NCBI GenBank assembly: GCA_003243445.1
Contig: QFQQ01000006.1
Location: forward strand, 62,001 to 126,000
Source: Citrobacter freundii
GTDB lineage: Bacteria > Bacteroidota > Bacteroidia > Chitinophagales > Chitinophagaceae
Length of the DNA stretch: 64,000 bases
Direction: 5' to 3'
Shown here: piece by piece, positions 1 to 9,925 of the stretch
How positions within the stretch are numbered: the stretch's first letter is position 1
How the letters are laid out: the number at the start of each line of letters is the position of its first letter
Notes under the pieces: generated by a model
Databases searched by the model: none
What the model was told of the DNA's origin: nothing
Seen by the model: the letters and a program-made list of their open reading frames with translations, nothing else
Program-made: the position numbers and the translations under genes

Positions 1-2166
1 CGTTTTGATCTCTCCACATTCCAGGTAGAGAATTTTTCTGCTGCCGATGGTATCTCGGGCAACAGGTTCCGCCAGTTATCCAAAGCAAAAAGCGCCAACG
101 GTGATCTTTACTTTGGATCATATTCAGGCGCTACATTTTTTAATCCAAAGACGATTGCCAGGAAAAAAGATGAAGCACATCTTTCACTCCAAAACTTCTG
201 GCTTTTTAATCAGATCATTAAGCCAGGTGACCCGCATTCGCCATTATCACACGCAATGGATGATACAAAAAGTATCACGCTTGATCATAACCAGCATTCG
301 TTCTCAATAGACTTCGTCGGTATCGATTATTCGTTGGGAAAGACACGGCGTTATTTATGGAAGCTGGAGAACCTCGATCAGAATTGGGTGGGACCAACTT
401 CGGAACACATCGCCAACTATACCAACCTTAGCCCGAATGAGTATGTTTTCCGCGTAAAATACCTGGATGAGAACAATAACCTGCTTGATGAGAAAGCGGT
501 GACTATAAAAGTACTTCCGCCATTCTGGGATACTATCTGGGCGAGGATACTCATTGCAATCATTCTGCTTGTTATTGCATGGTTGGTTTACCGCTATGTA
601 AGACAAAAAGTGCAGGAAAGGCAAACAGCAGAAAAGATCCGGTTCTTTATCAATACTGCTCATGACATACGCACACCACTTACCCTGATAGGCGCACCGA
701 TCTATGAATTGAAAGAACAGATACAACCATCAGCCAAGAACAACTACCTGATGAAGCTGGTTACGGAGAATCTTGATAAGCTGAACAGGATGTTCTCCCA
801 ATTGCTGGATTTTCAAAAGGCATACGAATCACGCGATCAACTGGTGATCCAGCAGCGTGATATTAAAAAATACCTTACGAAGAAACTGGAAGACTGGCAG
901 GCGGCCGCTCATACAAAGCGCATCATGCTTTCGCTTGAATTGCCCTTACAGGAAATAGCGGAATGGTTTGATGCGGAGAAAATGGATAAGATCCTGGATA
1001 ATCTTATCTCCAATGCCATTAAATATACACCGGAAGGAGGGAAGGTGAATATCGTTCTGTCTGCCGATCAGAACTTCTGGCAGATCGCTGTTGCAGATAA
1101 TGGTATCGGCATTTCAAGACAGGATCGTAAGAACCTGTTCAAACGTTTTTACCGTGCCGGCAATGCAGTGAACAAACAGATCGCCGGTTCCGGGCTTGGA
1201 CTGATGCTGGTGGAAAAATATGTGGCGCTGCACAAAGGCAATATCACGGTAGATAGTACGGAAAACCAGGGAACCACGTTCCGCTTGCAATTCCGCCGTG
1301 GTAATAAACACTATCGCAATAATATTATCCTCGATGATCAGAACCTGCCGGTGATAGATGAAAAAGACATGACAGATGAAGAAGCACCGGCAAATACGTT
1401 GAAGGTAAAGATCCTGGTGGTGGAAGATAATCCCGAGCTGCGTTCGTTCATGGAGGTCTCGCTGGGCCATTATTACCAGGTGTTCACAGCGGAAAATGGA
1501 GTGAAAGCCTGGGAAGAGATCGGCCGTGTTCATCCGGATATCATCATCTCAGATCTGAACATGCCGGAAATGGACGGACTGCAACTGTGTGAAAAGGTGA
1601 AAACGACGTTTGAAACCTCGCACCTGCCGGTGATCCTGCTCACCGTGGAAACGGATAAAGCTTCTGTGAAAAAGGGGCTTCATTCGGGTGCCGACGATTA
1701 CATTGAAAAACCATTCGATACCGGCTATTTGCGGCTGAAGGTGGACACCATCATCCAGAACAGGAAATTACTCCGCCAGAAGTTCCTGAATACGGACGAG
1801 AATCCTACCGGCGAATCACCGGTTTCCGGAAATGAGCTGAATGATGATTTTATTGAAAAGGCAACGGCTATTATCGAAAAGAACATGTCAAATACGGCTT
1901 TTTCTGTATCTGATTTCTCCAAAGAAATGGCGGTAAGCAGGACCCTGCTTTACACGAAGTTCAACGCGATAACCGGTTTTACACCGAACGACTTTACAAA
2001 GATCGTCCGCATGAAAAAAGCGATCGCATACTTTAAAGAAAAAAAGCATAGTATAAATGAAGTGGCGCTGATGGTTGGGTTTGATGAACCGGCGTATTTC
2101 AGTACCTGCTTTAAAAAGATATATGGGAAGTCGCCGAGGAAGTTTATTGAAGAGGATCTGTCATGA
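1..2166 (+). CDS. Hybrid two-component system sensor/regulator (HTCS), 5' end outside window
   Basis: The reading frame is open from base 1, so the N-terminal propeller region is missing. Visible in order: end of the periplasmic sensor with a Y_Y_Y-type beta domain (about nt 290-525), one membrane helix (about nt 540-600), a histidine kinase dimerisation helix with HDIRTPL (His codon at 661), an HATPase domain with DNGIGI and GSGLGL, a receiver domain with LVVEDN and SDLNMPEMDG (phosphoacceptor Asp codon at 1552), and a C-terminal AraC-type HTH ending at FIEEDLS. Such proteins sense an oligosaccharide in the periplasm and activate the adjacent utilisation genes. The SusC gene follows after a palindrome, so this is probably the regulator of the GH10/GH2 locus. 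All kinase and receiver key residues seen are intact. Confidence 0.95.
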   Translation, partial: RFDLSTFQVENFSAADGISGNRFRQLSKAKSANGDLYFGSYSGATFFNPKTIARKKDEAHLSLQNFWLFNQIIKPGDPHSPLSHAMDDTKSITLDHNQHSFSIDFVGIDYSLGKTRRYLWKLENLDQNWVGPTSEHIANYTNLSPNEYVFRVKYLDENNNLLDEKAVTIKVLPPFWDTIWARILIAIILLVIAWLVYRYVRQKVQERQTAEKIRFFINTAHDIRTPLTLIGAPIYELKEQIQPSAKNNYLMKLVTENLDKLNRMFSQLLDFQKAYESRDQLVIQQRDIKKYLTKKLEDWQAAAHTKRIMLSLELPLQEIAEWFDAEKMDKILDNLISNAIKYTPEGGKVNIVLSADQNFWQIAVADNGIGISRQDRKNLFKRFYRAGNAVNKQIAGSGLGLMLVEKYVALHKGNITVDSTENQGTTFRLQFRRGNKHYRNNIILDDQNLPVIDEKDMTDEEAPANTLKVKILVVEDNPELRSFMEVSLGHYYQVFTAENGVKAWEEIGRVHPDIIISDLNMPEMDGLQLCEKVKTTFETSHLPVILLTVETDKASVKKGLHSGADDYIEKPFDTGYLRLKVDTIIQNRKLLRQKFLNTDENPTGESPVSGNELNDDFIEKATAIIEKNMSNTAFSVSDFSKEMAVSRTLLYTKFNAITGFTPNDFTKIVRMKKAIAYFKEKKHSINEVALMVGFDEPAYFSTCFKKIYGKSPRKFIEEDLS

Positions 2167-2171
2167 TAACT

Positions 2172-2337
2172 GGCGTAGGGCCCCCTCTAAATCTCCCCCT
2201 TCAGGGGAGACTTATGAACAGTTCAAAAAACCGAAAAGTCATATTATATGGAATACTTTGTTCTATATAATATGACTTTCTTCACATAGAGTGTTAAGTC
2301 TCCCCTGAAGGGGGAGATTTAGAGGGGGCCCTACGCC
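2172..2337. repeat. Nested palindrome, 43-bp perfect arms
   Basis: Bases 2172-2214 are the exact reverse complement of 2295-2337 (43 bp, rich in CCCCCTCT and CTCCCCCTTCAGGGGAG). Inside lies a second 15-bp inverted repeat (2235-2249 with 2265-2279, core AGTCATATTATAT). It begins six bases after the regulator stop codon. The CCCCCTCTAAATCTCCCCC type of word resembles dispersed intergenic repeats of Bacteroidota. It could terminate or stabilise transcripts. No transposase or target duplication is seen. Confidence 0.9.
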
Positions 2338-2447
2338 CCTCAAAAACAACCCATTGTACAATTTTATAACTTAAATGAACGCATTTATAAGCCACTAACT
2401 CCCATCCCTCGCTTTATTTGTCCCCTAATTAAAGCGATTAAACTGCC

Positions 2448-5372
2448 ATGGGTAAAAAACTTGCATTGCTGCCTTTGCTGCTGTTATCATCCCTGATAAT
2501 ACATGCGCAAAAACTACTTGTAACCGGCAAGGTCTCCGACGAAACCGGAGCCGCCATCGCCGGTGTGAACGTCAGTCTCTCCGGCCAATCATCCGGAACT
2601 ACCACCAACGCCGAGGGACATTATTCAATCGAAGTCAATTCCGGGTCAGATTCACTCATTTTCACCCACACATCTTTTACCAGGACTGTTATGGCCGTCG
2701 GGTCAAAAACGGTGATCGACGTGGTAATGACCGGTAAGAACACGGTTCTTGACCAGGTGGTGGTCGTTGGTTATGGTACACAGCGGAGGCGCGACGTGAC
2801 CGGCGCCGTTGTTTCCATCAAACCTGCCGACCTGGAAAACATGCCGAACGTGAACATTGTACAGTCGCTCCAGGGTAAATTGCCCGGTCTCAGCGTGATC
2901 AACACCGGGACCAGCGCTGAAGGCAGCACAAAAATGCGTGTCCGCGCCCAGAACTCGATCAGTGCCGATGCCGGTCCCTTGATCATCCTCGATGGGATCC
3001 AGTATGAAGGCTTCCTTTCTGAGATCAATCCTTCCGATATAGAATCCATAGAGGTGCTGAAAGACGCTTCTTCCGCAGCGATCTATGGTGCCCGCGCCGC
3101 AGGTGGTGTAATACTCGTGACCACCAAAAAAGGAAAGGCCGGCAAAACCAGCATCACGTTCAACTCGACCTGGGGTGTAAGCAAGATCATCAACCGCCCG
3201 GATATGATGGATGGCACACAGTTCTACAATTTCAAAAATGCCCGCCTTGGCGCCAGCTCTTTTGAAACCGCACAGTTTCAAAAAGGGATCAACACTGACT
3301 GGCTTACCCTTGCGATGCAAAACGGTTTCAGCCAGGAATACAATCTTTCTATTTCCGGCGGCACGGATAGAACCAAATACTTTGTTTCCGGCAATGCTAC
3401 GCGCGTAAGCGGTGTGGCAAAGAATGATAATTTCAGACGCTATAACGTCCGCATCAATCTTGATACGAAGATCACCGATTGGCTTACCTATGGTACCAAT
3501 ACCTTACTTGGATATTACGACAGACCAGGCGTAAGTGCCAACATCAGCAATGCCACCCGCATGAACCCGCTGACGGAAGCGTATGATGCGAATGGCAATA
3601 TCGCACTTCAGCCAAACCCTGATGATATGGGTGTGTCCAACCCGCTTGAAGGATTGAATATCCAGAAAGAAGATGTGGCGCGCAGCATCAATACGATCAA
3701 TTATTTCCAGATCAAATTCCCTTTCCTGAAAGGTCTATCTTTCAAAACCATCGCTGGTTATAATTTCCGTACGCGTTTGATCGAAACATACGAATCTTCT
3801 ACTGCAACGCTTGCCGGCCGCAGTAAGAATGGTATCGCAACAGTGAATAACCAGTACAAACAGGACTGGTCAAGTGAGAATATCCTGAACTACACACAAA
3901 AATTCGGCGTGCATAATATTGACCTGACTGCAGTTTATACCGGCAGGGAATATGTGACCAAATATCATGATAACAGCGGTGTCGGTTTCATCGGTGATTA
4001 CATGAGCTATTATCAGTTCCGTTTGGCAACCACCCTTACGCCAAGTGATCTGTATGAAAAACAAACAGCTGTTTCGCAGTTGTTCCGTGCTAACTATAAT
4101 TACGATAGCAAATACCTGCTCACTTTCTCTGTTCGCCGCGACGGTTTCTCCGCATTCGGCGCGAACAATAAATATGGAGTATTCCCATCCGTTGCATTAG
4201 GCTGGAATATGGAGCGCGAGGAGTTCATGGATTTCACCTCCGGCTGGCTTGACCGTTCAAAACTGAGATTGTCTTATGGTGAGAACGGAAACCAGGCGAT
4301 CAATGCTTACGCCACCATGCCTACCATGTCTGCAGATTATTACCTGAATAACAGCAATACAACACTGGTGGGTTTTTATCCAAACAAACTTGCTGATCCG
4401 ACACTGGGATGGGAAACAACACGCCAGATCAATATCGGCTGGGACTTTTCCATGCTGAAAGGCCGTATCACGGGTTCAGTTGATTATTTCAATGCAAACA
4501 CATTTGATCTGTTGCTGAATAAAAATATTCCACAGATCAATGGTGTGGGTTCGATCCGCCAGAATACAGGTAAAACAAAAAGCAAGGGTATAGAGATCGC
4601 GCTGTCTACTGTGAACATCCAAAAACAGGATTTTACCTGGAGAACGGATGTTAATTTCAGCAGTAACAGGAATCGCATTGTGAATGTTGGTCTGTTCGAT
4701 GCATCAGGCCGTGCGCTGGATAACCTTGGTAACCGCTGGTTCATCGGTCAGCCGATCAATGTGGTGTACGCGTATACATTTGACGGCATCTGGCAGGAAT
4801 CGGATGATATCCTTCACTCGCATATGCCTGAAGCACGCCCCGGTGACGTGAAGGTAAAAGACGTCAATGGAGACGGAAAGATCACCGTAGCGGATATGTC
4901 AGTGATCGGTAGAAGTGATCCGAAGTTCACTGTTGGTCTGATGAATACTTTCACGTATAAGAATTTTGCACTGAGCTTCTTTATCAATGCAGTGAAAGGT
5001 GTAACACGTTACACCGAATACATGAATACTTATTTCGATGGTAAAACCAATATCCGCCAGCGGGAATGGTGGACGTCTGAAAATAAGCTGAACACTTATC
5101 CGGCAAACCGCGATAATTCCAATCCTTATAGCCTTAATTATTTCGGAGATCCGAATGATGCCTCCTATATCAGGATCAATGATCTCTCCCTGAGTTATAA
5201 ACTTTCCCAGGGCATTGTAAAGAAACTGAAAATGGACCGGGTGGAATTCTTTGGTAATGTGAAGAACATCCTTACCATCACCAATTTCATCGGCCTGGAT
5301 CCGGAATTCTCTTCTGATTATGGCATTCCGCAGATCAGAACATTCCAGTTTGGTTTCAGAGCTGCGTTTTGA
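2448..5372 (+). CDS. SusC/RagA-family TonB-dependent outer membrane transporter
   Basis: 974 residues with a signal peptide ending at IIHAQ, an N-terminal carboxypeptidase-regulatory-like beta domain (about residues 24-100), a TonB-box-like VVVVGYGTQ (about 105-113), a plug with LQGKLPGL and the SusC signature LKDASSAAIYGARAAGG (about 203-219), then the beta barrel ending in an aromatic residue (FGFRAAF). It imports oligosaccharides across the outer membrane with the SusD partner encoded 49 bases downstream, powered by TonB. It follows a hybrid sensor gene and precedes three glycoside hydrolase genes, so xylan-type oligosaccharides are the likely cargo (inference from the GH10). Confidence 0.96.
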   Translation: MGKKLALLPLLLLSSLIIHAQKLLVTGKVSDETGAAIAGVNVSLSGQSSGTTTNAEGHYSIEVNSGSDSLIFTHTSFTRTVMAVGSKTVIDVVMTGKNTVLDQVVVVGYGTQRRRDVTGAVVSIKPADLENMPNVNIVQSLQGKLPGLSVINTGTSAEGSTKMRVRAQNSISADAGPLIILDGIQYEGFLSEINPSDIESIEVLKDASSAAIYGARAAGGVILVTTKKGKAGKTSITFNSTWGVSKIINRPDMMDGTQFYNFKNARLGASSFETAQFQKGINTDWLTLAMQNGFSQEYNLSISGGTDRTKYFVSGNATRVSGVAKNDNFRRYNVRINLDTKITDWLTYGTNTLLGYYDRPGVSANISNATRMNPLTEAYDANGNIALQPNPDDMGVSNPLEGLNIQKEDVARSINTINYFQIKFPFLKGLSFKTIAGYNFRTRLIETYESSTATLAGRSKNGIATVNNQYKQDWSSENILNYTQKFGVHNIDLTAVYTGREYVTKYHDNSGVGFIGDYMSYYQFRLATTLTPSDLYEKQTAVSQLFRANYNYDSKYLLTFSVRRDGFSAFGANNKYGVFPSVALGWNMEREEFMDFTSGWLDRSKLRLSYGENGNQAINAYATMPTMSADYYLNNSNTTLVGFYPNKLADPTLGWETTRQINIGWDFSMLKGRITGSVDYFNANTFDLLLNKNIPQINGVGSIRQNTGKTKSKGIEIALSTVNIQKQDFTWRTDVNFSSNRNRIVNVGLFDASGRALDNLGNRWFIGQPINVVYAYTFDGIWQESDDILHSHMPEARPGDVKVKDVNGDGKITVADMSVIGRSDPKFTVGLMNTFTYKNFALSFFINAVKGVTRYTEYMNTYFDGKTNIRQREWWTSENKLNTYPANRDNSNPYSLNYFGDPNDASYIRINDLSLSYKLSQGIVKKLKMDRVEFFGNVKNILTITNFIGLDPEFSSDYGIPQIRTFQFGFRAAF

Positions 5373-5421
5373 TGCAGTCAATCATACTTAAACGATTTTT
5401 TGTCTACTCAATAATATTCTG

Positions 5422-7077
5422 ATGAAACATACAACATACTTCGCAGCGTTGATCATTGCTTTCGGACTTGTGCTGTCAGGATGCAGCAAAGATTTCCTGG
5501 AAGAAAAAGCAAAGGATGAAACCTATGCTGATAATCTTTTCAATGACTACAATGGTTTCCTTTCCGCGAAATACGCATTACTGAATTTTCCAAGGCAGGA
5601 ACGCCGTGAACCGATCCAGTCTGCTGAGCTTGGTGTGATCTGGAAGATCGGAACCGATGTGGCCTGGGCAAATACAGAACTCTCCTGGACAAGAGGGTTG
5701 AACCGCTATACAACCGCGGATCTGACTCCAACCATGCAATTCCTGAATGGAGATGTCAGTACTTCTGATAAACCGGGCATCTTCCTGATCTTATACAGAT
5801 GTATCAACTCGGCAAACCTGATGATCTCGCGCGCGAAGAACCCTGCCGTGAACTGGCTGGGCGGTTCTGCGGAAAAAGATACAGCGAATAAGAACGAGAT
5901 CATCGGTCATGCGAAACTGATCCGTGCCTGGGCTTACCGCCACCTGGTGATGACCTTTGGCGCGGTACCAAAAAGCGTGGATGAGGTGACAGGAGAAAAT
6001 TATAAAGATGATTGGACAAGGGCATCTGTTCCTGAGATCCAGGCATTGATCGAAGAGGATCTGTTGTTCGCGGAGCAATGGCTGCCTGATAATTCCAGCG
6101 ATGTAACACGTCTTTCCAAAGCGATCGCGCAGCACTATCTCGCTGAGTTATATCTCTGGGAAAACCGTCCCGCTGATGCTGAAGCAAAAGCAAGAGCAGT
6201 GGTGAACAATCCGAACTATAAACTGATCACAGCACGCTACGGAACGAAAAGAAATGAACCCGGTTGCGCATTCATGGATCAGTTCTATGATGGCAATATC
6301 AGGCCTTCCCAGGGAAATACAGAAGCATTGTGGGTATTCCCGAATTCTGCGGTAGATAACCAGCTGGGGCAGTATACAAACGTAATGCGCCGTACCTGGG
6401 TGTCTGCCTATAACAACCTCAATATCGCTTATTCACCGGAGTATGGTGGCCGCGGTATCGGCCGCGCCGGCATCACTGCATGGGTGTTCTCTATCTATGA
6501 ACCGCAGGATGATCGCTTCAGCGAATACGCGATCCGTAAAAAATATGTGACCCGTACCGGCAGTACAGTCGTTTGTGATATGGGCGAAGCACAGATGACC
6601 ACCAACAATCACAAATGGGCAAGCACGCGCAAATGGGATTGGACCTTCAGCGACCCAAACCGCTATGGCGAAAACTATTCTTATGCTGATCAGGCATACC
6701 TGAGACTGGCAGATACATACCTCTTGCTGGCTGAAGCATTGTTCAGGCAAGGAAAAACCAGCGAAGCTGATGGCGCAGCCTATTATATCAATCTCGTAAG
6801 AACACGCTCCCACGCCACACCGATCACCGCAGGTGATGTAACGCTGGATTATATTCTTGATGAAAGAGCAAGGGAACTGGTAACAGAAGAAGATCGCCGC
6901 GAGACACTGATGCGTACAGGCAAACTGATCGAACGTACACGCAAGTACAATCGCATTGCATCGGGCGTGCGTGATGGTGTGCCAGGTATCCAGGATTATC
7001 ACGTGCTGCTGCCTTTCCCGCAGATCGTGATCGATGCGAACGTGGGTAATGTATTGCAGCAAAACCCCGGCTATTAA
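5422..7077 (+). CDS. SusD/RagB-family glycan-binding lipoprotein
   Basis: 551 residues. The N-terminus is a lipoprotein signal with lipobox LSGC (Cys 21). The body is a typical SusD alpha-helical fold with an N-terminal AKDETYADNLFNDYNGF region and a C-terminal RagB/SusD part containing YLRLADTYLLLAEAL and RARELVTEEDRR. It forms the lid on the SusC barrel at the cell surface and binds the oligosaccharide. It is separated by 49 bases from SusC and 41 bases from the xylanase gene, so a single operon is likely. Confidence 0.95.
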   Translation: MKHTTYFAALIIAFGLVLSGCSKDFLEEKAKDETYADNLFNDYNGFLSAKYALLNFPRQERREPIQSAELGVIWKIGTDVAWANTELSWTRGLNRYTTADLTPTMQFLNGDVSTSDKPGIFLILYRCINSANLMISRAKNPAVNWLGGSAEKDTANKNEIIGHAKLIRAWAYRHLVMTFGAVPKSVDEVTGENYKDDWTRASVPEIQALIEEDLLFAEQWLPDNSSDVTRLSKAIAQHYLAELYLWENRPADAEAKARAVVNNPNYKLITARYGTKRNEPGCAFMDQFYDGNIRPSQGNTEALWVFPNSAVDNQLGQYTNVMRRTWVSAYNNLNIAYSPEYGGRGIGRAGITAWVFSIYEPQDDRFSEYAIRKKYVTRTGSTVVCDMGEAQMTTNNHKWASTRKWDWTFSDPNRYGENYSYADQAYLRLADTYLLLAEALFRQGKTSEADGAAYYINLVRTRSHATPITAGDVTLDYILDERARELVTEEDRRETLMRTGKLIERTRKYNRIASGVRDGVPGIQDYHVLLPFPQIVIDANVGNVLQQNPGY

Positions 7078-7118
7078 GCAAAGCAGGAAACCAGTTTATC
7101 AATCATCAACACAAAACA

Positions 7119-8189
7119 ATGAAATCATTATATCGGCATATATCCATCACGTTCGCATTGGGCGTGATGATCTTCTCCTGTAAAAAGGAAGATTTTAATT
7201 CGGATAACAGCGCGCCTGAATATCCCTCGGCAGCTATCACAAGTTTAAAGCAAGCGCCTTACCTGATCGGTGCAGCGATCAATGTCAATACATTGAAGAA
7301 TAATGCAAACTACCGCGCCACCGTGATAAATGAAATGAGCAGTGTAACAGCGGAGAATGCCATGAAGATGAATGTGATCAGCCTTGGCAGAAAGAATTAT
7401 TTCTGGGATGATGCGGATTACCTGGTTGATTTCGCGATAACGAACAAAATGCGCGTTCATGGCCACACATTGGTTTGGTATAAGAACATTCCCTCCTGGG
7501 TGACCTCATTTTCCGGTACAGCAGAAGACTGGAAGACGATCTACAAGGAATACATACAGGATGTTGTTGGACGATACAAAGGTAAGATCACCTCATGGGA
7601 TGTGGTGAATGAGATCATCAATGATGACGGATCACTGCGCGATTGCATCTGGTTGCAAAAGATCGGCCCGCAATATATCGAGCTCGCATTTCAATATGCA
7701 CATGAAGCCGATCCGCAGGCAGTATTATTCTATAATGATTACGGTCACGAATACAGCCATGCGCGCCGCCTGAAAGCGTTCAACATTGCGGACAGCCTGG
7801 CAAAGAAAGGTGTACCGATCCATGGTATCGGTTTACAAATGCATACTAATATCAATCGTTCGCTGGACGATCTGCGTTATGCGATCACTGCTGCGGCAGT
7901 TACCAAATTAAAGATCCATGTGTCTGAACTGGATGTGGCAGTTAACCCTGATAAAACACTCAGTGCTTTCAATAACACTGTTGCGCTGAAACAGCAGAAC
8001 AGCTACAGGACTGTTGCAAAAGCAATGCTTGATATCCCGGAGGAGCAGCGGTTTGGGATAACCATGTGGGGCGTGCATGATCCGAGTTCATGGCTGAGTG
8101 CAAATCCTGATTGGGCGCTTCCGTTCAACAGCAGTTTTGAAAAGAAGCCTGCCTATGAAGGCTTGCTGCAGGGATTTTATAAAAAATAA
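7119..8189 (+). CDS. GH10 endo-beta-1,4-xylanase, lipoprotein
   Basis: 356 residues with a lipoprotein-type leader (MIFSC, Cys 21). GH10 landmarks appear in order: TAENAMKMN, GHTLVWYKNIPSW, WDVVNEIINDDG with the acid/base Glu at residue 165, HVSELDV with the nucleophile Glu at residue 270, and FGITMWGVHDPSSWL near the end. It cleaves internal beta-1,4-xylosidic bonds; the lipid anchor suggests the cell surface or periplasmic face of the outer membrane. It has one catalytic domain and no carbohydrate-binding module. It is the best clue that the locus handles xylan or a xylose-containing hemicellulose. Confidence 0.93.
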   Translation: MKSLYRHISITFALGVMIFSCKKEDFNSDNSAPEYPSAAITSLKQAPYLIGAAINVNTLKNNANYRATVINEMSSVTAENAMKMNVISLGRKNYFWDDADYLVDFAITNKMRVHGHTLVWYKNIPSWVTSFSGTAEDWKTIYKEYIQDVVGRYKGKITSWDVVNEIINDDGSLRDCIWLQKIGPQYIELAFQYAHEADPQAVLFYNDYGHEYSHARRLKAFNIADSLAKKGVPIHGIGLQMHTNINRSLDDLRYAITAAAVTKLKIHVSELDVAVNPDKTLSAFNNTVALKQQNSYRTVAKAMLDIPEEQRFGITMWGVHDPSSWLSANPDWALPFNSSFEKKPAYEGLLQGFYKK

Positions 8190-8203
8190 TAATTGGTCTG
8201 CGG

Positions 8204-8246
8204 AATGTTTTACATAGACGCAAGAATTGTCTCTATGTGAAACATT
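8204..8246. terminator. Imperfect hairpin between GH10 and next hydrolase gene
   Basis: Bases 8204-8219 (AATGTTTTACATAGAC) pair with 8229-8246 (GTCTCTATGTGAAACATT) with one mismatch and a small bulge. No T-tract follows, so it is more likely an mRNA processing or stabilising stem than a full terminator. Confidence 0.5.
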
Positions 8247-8279
8247 TACTGCGGATGATCTGTATCACAAATCAGCACA

Positions 8280-9695
8280 ATGATGAAAACGGTATTATCG
8301 CTTTTGCTGACTGCTTGTTGCTTTTATCAATGTACAGCACAGGCACCGAAGTACGAGATGGTGGAAGCGAGAACAGATAATAAGGATACTGTCTGGAAAA
8401 AGTACAAAGCAAGAACGGTCAATGCTCTTCCTGATTTTGTACAAAAAAAAGAAAGCTCCTTTTCTCCTTATGGTGGATGGACCACTTGGAAAACCGATGC
8501 TACCGGTTTTTTCCGCACACAAAAAATCAATGGAAGATGGTGGCTGATCGATCCGGACGGATATCCATATATCCATCGCGCTGTAGTAGCAATGAACCCG
8601 GGAAGATCTGAAAAGCAGAGACAAGTCTTTGCCAGGGAATTCGGGTCAACAGATAAATGGCTGGAGAATTCTTCCTCCATTCTCAGGAGCAATGGCTTTA
8701 ACGGAACCGGGGCGTGGACTGAGGTTGATCTTTTACGGAAACAAAAAGCTCCACTTGTTTACACACTGATCATTTCGCCAATGGGATCGTATAAGAAAGA
8801 TCATCTGAAAAAGTTTGGTGGCAAATATGAAGAGGCAGGCTGGCAGGGATATCGCTATGACCTGGCGATGGTGTTTGATAAAGCATTCGATCATTATATT
8901 GAAGAGGCGGTGAAACCGATCGCTCAGTATAAAGACGATAAATACCTGCTTGGTTATTTTTCAGACAATGAATTGCCCTGGGTATTTGATGCGCTTGACA
9001 GGCATCTCACAAAACTCGGAAAGAATGAGGAGGGATATATAGCAGCAGAAAAATGGCTCCACGCACGTAAAGGAAGTAATGCAACAGTAGCCGACATTAC
9101 CGATGAGGACAGGTCTGCATTCACTGCTTTTTATTTCGAAACATACCTTCAGAAAATAACCACCGCATTACGCAAAGCTGATCCGAACCATTTATACCTG
9201 GGGTGCCGTTTCAACCAGGATAAGAACAGGCAGGAGCTAAGCAATCCTGCCATCTTCAGGATCGCGGGCAAGTACATGGATGTTGTATCCATCAATCATT
9301 ACCGCAAGTGGGAACCTGATCAGCAGATCATGGACAAATGGGCTGAATGGTCAGGTAAACCTTTTCTTATCACAGAATGGTATACCAAGGCGGAAGACTC
9401 TGGTCTGCCTAACAATACAGGCGCCGGCTGGCTGGTGCATACACAACATGACAGGGGATTGTTCTACCAGAATTTCACCATTGGCCTGATCGAAAATAAA
9501 AATTGTGTGGGCTGGCATTGGTTCAAATATATGGATAATGATCCCGAAGATCTGACAACTGATCCGTCAAACCGTGATTCAAACAAGGGGATGGTGGATC
9601 GTTATTTCAAACCATATCAGCCATTGCTGGATCAGATGAAAATGGTGAATACGAATACGTTTAACCTTATAGAGTATTTTGATAAGAAGGGGTGA
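8280..9695 (+). CDS. Clan GH-A glycoside hydrolase, beta-agarase-like
   Basis: 471 residues with a secretion signal (cleavage near CTAQA; an internal YQC could also be a lipobox). WWLIDPDGYPYIHRAV near residue 90 is the N-terminal barrel motif seen in agarase-like proteins. SDNELPW (Glu 231) and LITEWYT (Glu 366) are at the expected places for acid/base and nucleophile of a clan GH-A retaining enzyme. The exact family cannot be fixed by eye; agarase-like sequences are often mis-named, and in a GH10 locus the substrate may be a hemicellulose side chain. It lies 90 bases after the xylanase gene in the same direction. Confidence 0.72.
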   Translation: MMKTVLSLLLTACCFYQCTAQAPKYEMVEARTDNKDTVWKKYKARTVNALPDFVQKKESSFSPYGGWTTWKTDATGFFRTQKINGRWWLIDPDGYPYIHRAVVAMNPGRSEKQRQVFAREFGSTDKWLENSSSILRSNGFNGTGAWTEVDLLRKQKAPLVYTLIISPMGSYKKDHLKKFGGKYEEAGWQGYRYDLAMVFDKAFDHYIEEAVKPIAQYKDDKYLLGYFSDNELPWVFDALDRHLTKLGKNEEGYIAAEKWLHARKGSNATVADITDEDRSAFTAFYFETYLQKITTALRKADPNHLYLGCRFNQDKNRQELSNPAIFRIAGKYMDVVSINHYRKWEPDQQIMDKWAEWSGKPFLITEWYTKAEDSGLPNNTGAGWLVHTQHDRGLFYQNFTIGLIENKNCVGWHWFKYMDNDPEDLTTDPSNRDSNKGMVDRYFKPYQPLLDQMKMVNTNTFNLIEYFDKKG

Positions 9696-9699
9696 GGAA

Positions 9700-9880
9700 A
9701 GGTTCCAGGGGTTTCAGGAGTTTCAGAGGTTCCAGAGGTTGCTACCGCAGTTTGAAAAATAACTTCGTCATTAGAAGTATTATAAACTCCGGGCTGTTTT
9801 TCAGACCTAGTTAACCTAAGCTGTTCAAATCGCGGTAGCAACCTCTGGAACCTCTGAAACTTCTGGAACCTCTGGAACCT
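9700..9880. repeat. Palindrome of TTCCAGAGG-type tandem units
   Basis: Arms 9700-9748 and 9832-9880 (49 bases) are reverse complements with three mismatches. Each arm is made of repeated TTCCAGAGG/TTTCAGGAG units and carries GGTTGCTACCGC at its loop-side end. The 83-base loop is AT-rich. The same family recurs at 37071-37222, where TCCAGAGGTTGCTACCGCA is identical. Some reading frames run through it but no gene is supported. Confidence 0.9.
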
Positions 9881-9925
9881 TTAGTTCTTTTGAAACCTCT
9901 GTTTTTTTTACTTAAAAGTGATAAG

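Noticed and set aside
2075..2275. 66-codon frame across the palindrome
   Set aside because: It consists of an alternative frame of the regulator's end plus repeat sequence.
9700..9880. CRISPR array
   Set aside because: Units are about 9-12 bases, arranged as two inverted arms with no spacers, and no cas genes are present.
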